The position numbers and the translations under genes are program-made. This document shows, piece by piece, positions 19,531-30,655 of a stretch of 64,000 nt of DNA; positions within the stretch are counted from its first letter, which is position 1; every line of letters begins with the position of its first letter. Origin of the DNA: Scilla litardierei (taxonomy: Eukaryota > Streptophyta > Magnoliopsida > Asparagales > Asparagaceae); assembly GCA_030789695.1 (NCBI GenBank), contig CM061142.1, forward strand, positions 798,239,258 to 798,303,257. The letters are read 5' to 3'. The notes beneath the pieces are model-generated. The model ran no database searches, was not told the origin of the DNA, and saw only the letters and a list, made by a program, of their open reading frames with translations.

Positions 19531-21737
19531 ATGCCGCCCCGGACACGGCCGCGGTCGACGAGAGCTTCCGCTAAGCGGAAGCGGTCGGACGAGCCCGGCC
19601 CCTCCCACTTGGTGGAGGACTCTCCTCCGCCTTCCCCCACACACGCTGTCCACCCAGCACAGCCTGCAGGCCCCGCACACCCCGCACAGCCTGCAGTGCA
19701 CCCACAGCCCGCACAGCCTCTCCCTGCCGATCCACAGCCACCACCACCGGCTCCACTGGTCGGGCCGCTCGGGATTACGTTCCGAGACGACGCACACCAC
19801 GCCGTCTTCGAGCGTATCTCCCAGCGCTCGATCGTACCCTCCAGGTTTGCACACCTCGCTGACCTAGGACGCCTGGGGGTACTTGAGGGGATGCTCACGT
19901 TGTACGACAACGTGGGCTGGCGAGATTTTTTCCAGGTGTCGGCGGATACTTTTACCCGCCCGACACTTGAGGTTTTGAGTTCGATCGCCCGGACCGATGA
20001 GGGATGCTCATTCAGGTTCATGGATCGAGAGTGCCAGGTCACTCTCGATATGATGAGAGCGTTCTTCTCATGGCCCGCAGTCCCCGGAGCCGATCGCGGT
20101 TACGGCCCCACACATATCCCTCCACCCTCTTTCGACGCCGGTGCCTTCTGGGCACGTATCACAGGCCACCACGCCGCCTTTGACCCTAGTAGGGCCAAGG
20201 CCTCGGCCATTGTCCACCCCTGCCTACGTATTGCCCAACGCCTTATGGCGACCACCTTTTTGGCCAGATATGAGCCGGGCACGATGTCTACGCCAGAGCT
20301 CTACATGCTCTATGCGATGACACGTCCCAGAGCTCTATCTAGGGATGGACACGAGCTTGTCCCCGCCGTCGTGATCGACATTGCGGCTTGGTTTTTAGAC
20401 CGTATCATTGTGTCGGTGGGCGCTCGCTCACTGATATGCTGCGGCGGTCTGATCACCCTGCTTACCATGATGACCGGCGAGGACTTACCTGACGACCTGC
20501 GATGCGTTCCGGGCCCCACTTCCTTGTCGATAGACGTTATGGCCCGGATGTAGATGCTGCGTTCGCATGGTGAGCGTCACTGGGTCTGGTTGCACGGCCC
20601 TTTCGGTGCCGACTACATGATTCTCCCGAGCCCAGCTCGGACCCAGATTGCACCGGCCCATGTTGACTGGCTCCCAGCGATGGATGTCCTCATCCCCGCT
20701 GCGTACGTGCTCGAGGCCGAGGAGGCCGAGCAGGCCCACGCTGCCCACGCTGCCCAGGCTGCTCCCGCAGACCCTGCTGCACACCTTGCCGAGCCTGCTG
20801 CCGACCCCGTCGACCCTGTGGCCCCTCAGCCTGTTCCTGACGTTTCCGCTGCTCCTGACACTTCTGTCCCCACCTCTGTCAGTGTCGAGAGTACTTTTGC
20901 TGAGCCCACTTCCACCACTGTCACCACTTCCGAGGCTGTCCCCACCACTCCCGCTGCCACCTCTGGCCCTCTGTCCGTGGAGCCTCTTTGCTCCGCACTC
21001 CCCGAGCGCCCGCCGACCTTTGTCGAGAGTGGAGCGTCCTCGTTTGCCGCGGTCGTGGAGACCATGGCTAGCATGATCTCCGCTGGGATTGCACCTTTTG
21101 GTCCACACAGTTCCGCCCCAGCGGTGAGTCCTCTGTCTCCACAGCCGCCGTATTCTCCGAGAGCGTCGTGGCGTCTGTCCACACTTCTGGGCCACTGACC
21201 TCTCTTGCCACCTCGTTGCCACTTTTGCACGCTTCCTTTGCTGCCGCTGCCTCTACTTCTCACTAGCCGGTGTCCCAGCCTCACACTGAGGCCAGGCCCA
21301 CATTTGCTGGCGCGGCACCTCTTGTCCCCTTCCCTGCTGAGCCCGTTACATACTCCACTCGCGTACGCCAGCCCCGCCCTGCGCAGCCTAGACCGGTGCG
21401 TCCCTCTGCACCACCCCCGCCCGACACTGTACTGCAGAGCATACGTGCTCTTGAGTTGGCGGTGAGTGGTCTTAGAGGTGACCTTAGGACCCTGTCCTCC
21501 ACCGTCTCTACGATGGCTGGACGCTTTGACCTGATCCCTCAGATCCACTACTGCCTGACACAGATCTTAGAGCGTCTTCCGCGCGTACCCCCACCCACCC
21601 AGCAGGTTCCCACACACACTTCCATACACACTAGACCTGCTTCCACTTCCACGCCCACCCCAGCTCAGCAGCGTACACCACCACCACCACCACCTCCGCC
21701 TCAGGACGGAGACGGCGCAGCACCACCTTCCTAGGCA
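19531..21737 (+). pseudogene. ORF1-like gene of element A in the env position (one nonsense codon, one frameshift)
   Basis: I place the start at 19531 (MPPRTRPRSTRASAKRKR) because element B has the same start context; an earlier in-frame ATG at 19462 is not conserved. A KRKR nuclear-localisation-like motif lies near residue 18. Residues about 85-335 resemble the Athila ORF-1 / plant transposon protein domain (FERISQRSIVPSRFAHLADLG, FRFMDRECQVTLDMM, PSRAKASAIVHPCLRIAQRL). An Ala/Ser/Thr/Pro-rich region and a coiled-coil-like segment (LQSIRALELAVSGLRGDL) follow. A TAG at 20551-20553 and a single-base loss near 21130 interrupt it. No signal peptide or membrane segment is seen, so an envelope role is not supported. 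Function unknown. Confidence 0.75.
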
Positions 21738-22839
21738 CCCTTGATGCCATCGATTCCTTTTGCCGTTGTGCTGCCCGTTTCTGCTGGGTCCTGATGCCTT
21801 TTTGTCCACCCCCCTCCCCTCACTTATTTTGGGATTCTCATTTGCCGTATCTTTATATATCTTTTTTGGGAGAGAGGGAGAGCTTTTGGTGACCCATTTA
21901 TACTCGTATCACTCATATCTGTGCATGCATCATATCCGCATCATATTTTCATTTCTTTATTTTTCGTTTTATTATCTTTTTCTTTCCATCATGCATGCAC
22001 CCTCACTTGCCCCTCTCATTACTTGTCTCTCTGTGTGCCACACTTTGCACATTGAGGACACTGTGCGGTTTAGCTTGGGGGGGTGAGTTCTCACGTTCTT
22101 TTTCGATTTGCCATCTTTATTTTTAGTTTTTCACACCGTTTTTTTTCACTTTTGCACTCATTTTTCTTTATTTTTCTTTTATTTTGCCATGCATCACGTT
22201 TTTCTTATTTCTCTGTGTGCCGCATTGCATAGTTTTATTTTTCTTATCTTTATTTCTTTCCTTTTTCATCTCATGCTAGAGATGAATTTTCTGTGATGAT
22301 GTCTACGTGGAGTTAGCTTATTCTATATGCATGCTATATTTGTCATGTCTTAGATTTTATTTCTGATATCACATGCTATGACTTGCTTTGCATTTAGAAA
22401 TAGTAACCCACACTTTTTCCACATGAAAATGGATGAAGTTTTATTATTAGCTGAGCCTGAATATTCATATGTATGCTATCACAGAAAACACACCAAGATT
22501 CACGCATTGAATGCCTATATCTGGAGTACTGATTTCTTTTCCTATATCACTTCTATATGCATGAATTGTACACTTCACTTCGGGATGATTGAATGATGTT
22601 AGCTATGATATATCTGGATTAGTTAGCTTTTTTGTGATCAAAACTGAGTAAATTAGATTACCCTGCCGAAGTTGTCGTGCATGTCTTACAGAGTGAACCG
22701 AGAGTTATATATATTTCTTTCTCCACAAATCTTGAACATCATTTCTCTACTTTTAAAAATCATTGGTGAATCTCCCCTTAGTGATTCTATTTTATGGCAT
22801 TTCGCCCGCTATTAATTCCTAGCTCCAAATCCCTTCTTC

Positions 22840-22890
<51 letters not shown>

Positions 22891-23700
22891 AAAGAGAGAA
22901 AAACATTCTTGTATATCATTATCTCTCTCTGAGTTGGGATCATTGTGTATATATTGCTTATAAAAAAAGAGAAAAAAAAAGAGAAAAGAGGAAAAATCCT
23001 CAATAAAAGATCCCATCTCACTTTCTTTCTTTCTTCTTTCTCTTCTTTGCTTTTGGAGCTATATAAAAATGGGGATGTAAATATTTTTGTGCCACCACGC
23101 TTATAGATAAGCTTGGGGGAGGGGACCCATTGATGTGTGAGAGAGTGACTACTTGACATTGCACGACAACCTAGGCTAAGTAATATTCTATACTCGGTGA
23201 GATTGTTTCTAGCTTCACGAAATCCAGAAATCTAAGCCTAGCATTCATTTCATGAAATCCAAACTTTTCTATTCTCTCTATTCTATAGTGTGATACTCTT
23301 ATATTCCAGATAGAAAGCGTTCAATTGAAAAGTGTGTGATCTGTGATTTGTATACCGCTTTAAATGATTCAGGCAATGTTAATTTTAAAATCATTCCGTT
23401 CTTCATGATTATATCATTGTTCGTGGGTTTTCTATTTCTATTTGCACTATTATACTATGATATCAAAATAAGATTCTTTGACATGTATTTCTCATTCGGT
23501 GCATGCTATAAGAGTAAGTGAAACCCACGTCCTGAGAAAATGATCTAGCACCCTACCTCTTCGCTTCTTTCTTTCGTCTTTATTTTCATTTGGTTTTTCA
23601 TTCTTCTTCGTTTTTCATTTTTTTCGTTTTTCGCCGTTTTCGTTTTCCGAATCCACCGGGTTCGCATTTTACTTATCTTCCTCGAGGACGAGTAAGAGGC
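21738..23700 (+). other. Long 3' non-coding region of element A
   Basis: Contains two early hairpin-plus-polypurine modules: CACATTG-agga-CACTGTG then TTTAGCTTGGGGGGG (about 22048-22082), and GCTTAT-AG-ATAAGC then TTGGGGGAGGGG (about 23098-23122). An (AT)n microsatellite lies at 22842-22888. Element B has the matching region at 28890-30655. No coding frame. Confidence 0.7.
22842..22888. repeat. (AT)n microsatellite
   Basis: About 23 uninterrupted AT units inside the 3' non-coding region of element A; the corresponding place in element B is not expanded. Confidence 0.9.
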
Positions 23701-23715
23701 AAGCTTGGGGGATTT
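23701..23715 (+). other. Polypurine tract of element A
   Basis: AAGCTTGGGGGATTTT-type tract abutting the 3' LTR, preceded by a short hairpin (CTCG-agga-CGAG). Confidence 0.8.
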
Positions 23716-25536
23716 TGATCACTCCATATTTTACACCTTTTTTCCGTGTATTTGCATGCCATTTAGATCGCCCAAATCATGTTTTTCACGATATATCGAC
23801 GATATTGCGATGCTTTTCACGATTTGTTGTTTTTGTCGCATTTCAGGTGATTTGGCGCGATTTGGAGTGATCTCGAGACGCGCTTACTCTAGACGGCCAC
23901 CGACGACCTCCCCGAGGGATATTTTGCTGTTGGAGAGGAGCGGAAGAAGAATGGACGTCGCAGGAGCGACGAGGAGGCCAAAACAATCAGATTGGGCATC
24001 TTTTGTGTCCCACTCGGCCGAGTGGAGGAGCCACTCGGCCGACCAGCGAGACACTGCTCGGCCGACCCGTTCAGACACGATTTCCATGTGTACTCGGCCG
24101 AGCGTCGGAGTCCACATCGGCCGAGTGACTATACCACGTCCGCCCGAGTGGCGCCCAGACGAAGCCCCTCCAAAATATCGAAGTTTCTGTTTTTCGGCCA
24201 CCTGAGCTTCAGAAGACCCACTCGGCCGAGTGGCAAACCACGTCCGCCCGAGTGCAGTGAAGCCATCGGCCGAGTGACGACAACTCACTCGGCCGAGCCG
24301 CCTCCGAACTGAAGACCCTTGAAGCCCCCGACTTACTGGAAAATGACAGGGTTTTCACTCGGCCGAGCGACTTTTGTCACTCGGCCGAGTGCGATGCGCT
24401 GCCTGTAGCGAAATTTGCGGAATACAGGCTGTGCAGGGGAGTTTTGGTCAGGATTTTTGGACGATTTTTGGGGCTATTTAAGCCCTGTTGTTTACCCTAG
24501 TTTTAGGGAGCCATCTCTTAGATTTTTTGCAGCTTTTTGAGACTACTTTTTAGCTTTATTATTTGTGATTGGAGAAGAGGAAAAACTTGGATTTTTGTTG
24601 GATTAATTGAAGAACTACATTGGTTTGCATCTCTCTTCCCCAAAAACTCTATTTTTATTGTTTATATCATTGTTGTGATGAATTCCATTGCCTATTTCAT
24701 TGATTATTTTTGTGCTATTGCTATGATTTGTGAGTAGTCTCCACGTCTTGGGGCGTGGGGATGAACTCTACAAGCCCAATTTCGTATTTGTGATAAATTG
24801 GTAGAAATTGTGCTAGAATCAATAATTAGAGATTAGATTGGGATCGAATTACTACGGATAGCTAGGTATTCATATCAATTGGGATTTGCAAGAGATTGGA
24901 TCCCAATTTGATAGGAAGCCCTAGAAATCCGAATTGGGTTGGAGTCGGACTTTCGAAGTATCGGTTTGCAAGAGATTGGACCGATACTAGGATCTCCGGT
25001 TGCAATTCCGTGCCGATACCCGTTTGCAAGAGATTGGACGGGTAGGAACTATCCTAATTTAGATTGTGGACCGAGTTTGCAAGAGATTGGGCTCGGTGCG
25101 CAATTGGACGATGATGTTGATCCTAATGCTAGCTTTCCTAGGCTAGGGTTTGTAAGAGATTGGACCCGACCCTAGGATAGCTATAGACCGGCAACAGCGC
25201 GAGATCGTGAGCTTGGTTCCACATTTAGTTGCAACTAGTTCATCCAAATTCTCATTCTAGCAATTTTGATACCGACGAACCACATTTATGAAATACGGTG
25301 AGTGGCGGGGATTCCCCATTCCCTAGACGTTCTTTATTTGATTTGATATTTTGCACATTTGTCTGACGATTGTGACAGGATCGCCCAAGGCAATTCTCTC
25401 TATTCTTAAATAGCCAGGTTGATTAGGAGCAAGCACGGTCATTCGTCCTCCCTGTGTTCGATACCCGCTCGCCGCTATACCGTGCGCTTGCGGTAAAACT
25501 ACAACCGTTCTTTGGGTGCACGTCCCGGAGCGATCA
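23716..25536 (+). repeat. 3' LTR of element A
   Basis: 1821 bp, same ends as the 5' copy. Palindrome array about 24011-24392, TATA about 24474-24482, hairpin array 24873-25177. One hairpin loop has a C-to-T change (TTGTAAGAGATTGG). Confidence 0.92.
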
Positions 25537-25541
25537 TATCG
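25537..25541. repeat. Target site duplication of element A, right
   Basis: TATCG, matching 13536-13540. Confidence 0.9.
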
Positions 25542-27004
25542 CAGGAAAATTTATTGGATAAATATATTAAATTTACGTTAAAAAGTTACTTGGACCACGG
25601 GAAAACGTCATTACCTGTTAGGTTAGGTAACTAACCTAATGATAGAGCGGTCTCAGGATCCTTGTAATTTATTAAAACGTAAATTAAATTTTTATCCAAT
25701 TAAAAATAGGGCGATAAATAATGAATTACACATTAAATTCATTAACAAATTTCTAATTTGTGCCAAATACCCCATAAATAGTTAATAAAACTCAATATCC
25801 TCACCCTGTTTTCCCATGGTTTTTCTGGATTTTTCCAGAGTTTTTTCGGATTTTCAGGGTTTTAGTAGGGTATTATATGAATTAAAAATATTTTGGCCTG
25901 TAGGCCAGAGGCCCGCGGGCTGGTTGCGGACTGCAGGCCCGTCAGACAAAAAATACCCATTTTTTATTTTTTGTTTTGTTATTTACTGGGCTCATAGCCC
26001 ATCAGGGAAGGCACATGCCTCTTCTCCCCATTACCTTGGGGTTAGGGTTTTAGGAGGCAGGGGGTGGGGTGGGGTCCCCCGACCGGGGGGGGGGGGGGGG
26101 GGCGTGCAAGGAGACCCTCCCCCTCCGACATGGAGGGGCCGGCAATATGAAGCCCCAACCCCGACAATATTATATTTTTGGACCAAAACCAAAAATCATC
26201 TCAAAAAAATTTATAAACCAAAAAAAATAAAGAAAATATTTAATAAGATTAACTCTCAAAAATATTATTATTTTTTGTTAGACAGCACTGGCTTATTGGC
26301 CGAGAGGCATGGGGCAGGAAAAATTTCCCCACTCACTTAAAAGAAATTTGATAAATTTGATTTATAAGTAGGTTTGGTCAATTGAATGAATGCACATCAG
26401 CCCATAATAATAATGACACTGTCCTGTAAAAAATCTTTGCAGAAACTCTATACTCTTTGATGAGAATGTCGAGCGGCGAGAGGAAAAATCCACTGTCGAA
26501 GATCGGAGCGGCGCCTCGGGTGCAGCGTTCCCCCGATGAGTGGAGCAGCGCTCCCCCGACGAGTGGAGCAACGCGTCGGGTGCGGCGGCCCCCTAAAGAT
26601 AGGAGCGTCGCATCTGGTGCAGCGTTCCCCCGACGATCGGATCGTCGACACAATGAAAGACCTGAGCCCGAGCCTCTCCCCGATAGGGGGGCGGCGCGGA
26701 GGAGAGCCACCCCCGTCAGGGGGTGGCGCGGTGGTCGTGCCCCTGCAGGGGGGTGGTGGAACACGCTACATGGAGGAGCCCCCCCCGAAGGATCTGAAGT
26801 ATACCCAGATTGCAGAATACCCAAATTTTTTTCAGTTCCAATTCAGATTGAAGAAAATTGACAGGGCAATTAAAATTTTGTTGATCCGTAGATAAAAATT
26901 GACAGGGAGGGCGTCACAAAAAATATACAGATTGCAGAATACCTCAGGGGCCCTTCAGATTGCAAAATTATTTATGCCTAGAGGTGTAAGATATAAAAAA
27001 CAGC
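25542..27004 (-). other. copia-2 leader, middle segment between elements A and B
   Basis: Belongs to copia-2 because it lies between the duplications of A and B. It has an AT-rich half (25542-25890), a GC-rich half with a run of 18 G (26085-26102) and imperfect GC-rich repeats of roughly 35 bp (about 26500-26645; recurring unit GTGCAGCGTTCCCCCGA). Minus-strand frames of up to 148 codons are Arg/Pro/Gly-rich and look like composition artefacts. No gene recognised. Confidence 0.55.
26500..26645. repeat. Imperfect GC-rich tandem repeats in the copia-2 leader
   Basis: Variants of GGAGC-GGCGCCTCGGGTGCAG-CGTTCCCCCGA follow each other about four times with point changes and small indels. Confidence 0.6.
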
Positions 27005-27009
27005 CCCAT
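27005..27009. repeat. Target site duplication of element B, left
   Basis: CCCAT, matching 39906-39910. Confidence 0.88.
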
Positions 27010-28846
27010 TGATCGGATGCCCGAGGTGCGCGAACACGCAACCGGGGCACGCGACTCGCTAGTCTTACAGCAAGCGCACAGTGTAGCGGCGAGCGGGTAT
27101 CGAACACGAGGAGGCCAAATGACAGTGTCTTCTTCAACTCACCTGGCTATAAGAACAGTCTAGAAATATTCGCTATAAAGCGGTCACAGTCGTTCAATTG
27201 TATAAAAAGAAATATCAGATTAATAAAGATGCATAGGGGTAGGGAATCCCCGCTACAAACCGTGTCTCGTCATTGTGATTCGTAGGTGTCACAATTGCTG
27301 ACTTGAAATTTAGGTGAACTAGTTGCAACTAAATGTAGAACCAAGCTCACGCTCTCGCGCTATTGTCGGTCTATAGCAAACCTAGGGTAGGGTCCAATCT
27401 CTTGCAAACCCTAACCTAGGCAAGCTAGCGTGAAGGACAACATCATCGTTCAATCGCATCTCGAGCCCACTCTCGTGCAAACTCGAGCTACGACCTAGGT
27501 TGGGATAGTTCCTACCCGTCCAATCTCTTGCAAACGGGTATTGGTATAGAATTGCAATCGAAAACACTAGTTTCGGTCCAATCTCTTGCAAACTGATTCC
27601 GGAGAAATCCAATTGTAACCCAATTCGAATATCTAGGGCTTCCTATCGAGTTGGGATCCAATCTCTTGCAAATCCCAATCGGTATGAATCCCTAGTTATT
27701 CGTATTAAATCAATCCCAAACTAACCCTAATCAATTCTAACAATAATTTCACCAATTCATCACAAATTAGAAATAGGGTTCGTAGGGTTCATCCCTACGC
27801 CATAAGACGACAAAACTACTCACAATTCATAATGAAATTCAACAGAAATTCACAAATAAAATCAATAGAATTCTTAGCAATATTCAATATATCAATAAAA
27901 ATGGAGTTTTTGATAGGGAGAGAGACAAACCAATGAAGAACCAATAGCATCCAACAAAATAACACTTTTCTCTCCCCCCCTAAAAGCTCAATCTAATCTC
28001 CTAAAAAGTAAGCTAAAAAAGGCTGCAAAAAGTTCTGAAAAAGCTTTCTAAACTAGGTTAAAAACTGGGGTTAAATACCCCCCAAAACGCCCAAAAAACT
28101 GTGACAAAAATGCACATGCACAGCCTCAAAATCGCAGTTTACGCTACAGGCAGCACGACTCACTCGGCCGAGTGACAAATGTCATTTGGCCAAGTGACAA
28201 ATGTCATTCGGCCGAGTGACAAACCCTGACAATTCCAGTAAGTTCGGACTTTTGGGGGTCGGCTCCTCGGGAGTCACTCGGCCGAGTGACTTTCTTTGCT
28301 TCGGCCGAGGGGACTTCTTCACTCGGCCGAGTCGGAACTTGGGAAACGACTGTAAAATTACAGTAAGTCTGGACTTTTTCATTGCTGTCGTCTTGATGCT
28401 ACTCGGGCGAGTGGGGTCTCCGTGGTTCGGCCGAGTGGGCTGGCGATGCTCGGCCGAGTGCACGCTGATACTCAGTCTGTTGCGTGTCCGATCTAGTCGG
28501 CCGAGCGGGCTCTCGATGTTCGGCCGAGTGACTCCTTCACTCGGCCGAGTGACATGCTGAAACTGCCCAATCTTCGTATTTTTGCTCCCTCGTCGCTCCT
28601 ACGACGTTCTTTCTTCTTCCACTCCTCTCCAATAGCAAAATTCCCCTCGGGAGAGTCACGGGTGATGTCCCGGAGTGGGTGCATATCAGAATCACTCCAA
28701 ATCGCTCGAAATCTCCTGAAATTCGACAAAAACAAGAAATCGTGAAAAGCATCGCAATATTGCCGAAAAATCGTGAAAAGCGCGATTCGAGCGATCAAAA
28801 TGGCATGCAAACATGCAGAAAAAAGGTGTAAAATATGGAGTGATCA
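27010..28846 (-). repeat. 3' LTR of element B
   Basis: Minus strand starts TGATCACTCCATATTTTACACC, closely matching element A, and ends GCATCCGATCA. It contains the palindrome array (about 28160-28555), a TATA-like GGGTATTTAA (28071-28080, minus) and five hairpins (27381-27679). A 22-bp local duplication near 28178-28221 explains most of the length difference from the other LTR. Confidence 0.9.
27381..27679 (-). repeat. Five stem-loops with a constant 14-nt loop (element B 3' LTR)
   Basis: On the plus strand the loop appears as CCAATCTCTTGCAA at 27394, 27520, about 27578 and 27658, and as variant CCACTCTCGTGCAA at 27467. Stems include CCTAGGGTAGGGT/ACCCTAACCTAGG (12 of 13), CTCGAG/CTCGAG, TACCCGT/ACGGGTA and TTGGGAT/ATCCCAA. 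Order and spacing match element A in LTR orientation; the fourth stem differs from A at two base pairs, with both sides changed. Confidence 0.85.
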
Positions 28847-28861
28847 AAATCCCCCAAGCTT
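28847..28861 (-). other. Polypurine tract of element B
   Basis: Minus strand AGCTTGGGGGATTT next to the 3' LTR, preceded by the hairpin CTCG-agga-CGAG as in element A. Confidence 0.8.
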
Positions 28862-30655
28862 ACCTCTTACTCGTCCTCGAGGAAGATGAGTAAAAAGCGA
28901 ACCCGGTGGATAAAGAAAAATAGAAACGATGGAAAGGCGGAAAATGAAAAACGAAAAACAAAGTAGAAAACGAAGAGGGAAGCTGCTAGATCATTTTTCT
29001 CAGGACGTGGGTTTTGCTTACTCAAATAGCACGCATCGAATACCAAACACATGTCAAAGACTTTTATCTCGATATCATAGTATAAATGTGCATTTGAAAT
29101 AGAAAACCCAAGAATATCAATATAGCTTGAAAAATGGAATAATTCTAGAATTAGCATCGTCTGAAGTATCTAAAGCGGTATACAATATCGTAGATCACAC
29201 ACTTTTCAATTGAATGCTTTCTATAAGGAGTATAAGAGATATCACACAATAGAGTAGTAAGAATAGAAAAGTGTGGTTTTCATGAAATGAATGCTAAGCG
29301 TAGATTTCTGGATTTCGTAAAACTTTAGCAATCTCACCGAGTATAAAATATTACTTAGCCTAGGTTGTCATGCACCATCAAGTATTCACTCTCACACACA
29401 TCATTGGATCCTCTCCCCCAAGCTTATCCATAAGCGTGGTGGCATATACAAAACAATATTTACATTCCCGTTTCTTATTAAGCTCCAAAAGTCAAAGAAA
29501 ACAAAAATAAAAGCAAAAGAGGGAAGAAAGAGAGAAAGGATATGAGATGGGATCGTTTTCGAACTTCTTTTCTCTTTTCTTTTCTTATTCTCAAATCTTT
29601 TCCTTTTTCTTTTTCTCTTTTTTTTAAATAGCATATATATACAAATGATCCCAAATCAAAGAGAAGGATATACACGTATTTTTTTCTTTGGGTTTTGGGG
29701 AATTTGGAGCATGTGATATAATAACGGGGGGATGCCAATAATAGAATTGCTAAGGGGAGATTCACCAATGAATTTAAAATAGAGAAATAATGTTCAAGAT
29801 GTGTGGAGAAAGAAATAAATGTATCTCTCGGTTCACTCTATAGGACGTGCATGACAACTTCAGCAGGGTAATCTAATCTACTCAGTTTGATCTCAAAAAG
29901 TAAACTAATCCAGATTTATCAATGCTAGCAAACATTCAATCAACCTGAAGTGAAGCGTACAAATCATGCAATAAGAAGTGATATGAGAAAAGAAAGCAGT
30001 ACTCCAAATATAAGCATCAATGCGTGAATCTTGGTGTGTTTTCTACGATAGCATACATATGAATCATCAGACATCAGCTAATAATAGAATTTCATCCATT
30101 TTTATACGGAAAAAGAAGTGGGTTACTATTTCTAAATGCAAACTGGACATAGCATATGATATCAGAAACAAAAGATATGACATGACAAAATTAGCACGCA
30201 TATAGAGAACAGCTAATACCATGTCATCATCATCACAGAAAAATCATCTCTAGCAAAGGATGAAAGAAATAAAGATAAAGGAAAACAAGACTATTTACAA
30301 TGCATCACACAAAGAAAAAACGTGATGCATGGTAAAAAAAATGAAAAAGTGATGAAAACTGGGTGCAAAAGCGGAAAAACGTGATAAAACTAAAAATAAA
30401 GGTGATGAAAGCAAAAATGTGAGAACTCACTCCCTTAAGCTAAAGTGCACAGTGTCCTCAATGTGCAAAGTGTGGCACACCGAGAGACAGGAAATGGGCG
30501 GGGAGGGTGAGGATGCATGCATGATAAAAAAAGGTAAAAATAAATAAAAAGAAAATATGATGATGTGAATGATGCATGCAAAGATGGGAGTGATGCAGAT
30601 ATGTGTCACCAAAAATACTCTCCCTCTCTCCCAAAAAAGATATATAATGATGTGA
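28862..30655 (-). other. 3' non-coding region of element B
   Basis: Aligns in layout with 21738-23700 of element A, including hairpin CACATTG-agga-CACTGTG (about 30451-30470, minus) and hairpin GCTTAT-GG-ATAAGC followed by TTGGGGGAGAGG (about 29410-29440, minus). No coding frame. Confidence 0.7.

Larger units (their letters stand above)
13541..25536 (+). mobile_element. Element A: Athila-like gypsy element with gag-protease and ORF1-like gene, no polymerase
   Basis: LTRs of equal length, 1821 bp each (13541-15361 and 23716-25536), and a perfect duplication (TATCG) on both sides. Interior: tRNA-Asp primer site, gag-protease, a palindrome array with TATA box, an ORF1-like gene in the position where Athila elements keep an env-like gene, then a long non-coding 3' region and a polypurine tract. 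Reverse transcriptase, RNase H and integrase are missing. I count about fifteen LTR differences by eye, under 1 percent, so this is the youngest of the three insertions into copia-2. Confidence 0.93.

Noticed and set aside
19504..20042. Gly/Cys-rich minus-strand frames opposite the ORF1-like gene
   Set aside because: Shadows of the Pro/Ala-rich coding strand; not kept in element B.
19531..21737. Retroviral-type envelope gene
   Set aside because: No signal peptide, transmembrane segment or cleavage site is visible; similarity is to the Athila ORF-1 type protein.
22839..23159. Frame encoding a long Ile-Tyr repeat
   Set aside because: Translation of the (AT)n microsatellite; not a protein.
26378..26895. 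Overlapping Arg/Pro/Gly-rich frames of 119-148 codons on both strands
   Set aside because: They lie in GC-rich repeats where stop codons are rare; no domain, and frames on both strands look alike.
25537..27009. Independent host segment between elements A and B
   Set aside because: Both flanks are target duplications of A and B inside copia-2, so the simplest reading is that it is copia-2 leader. A hidden further insertion is not excluded.
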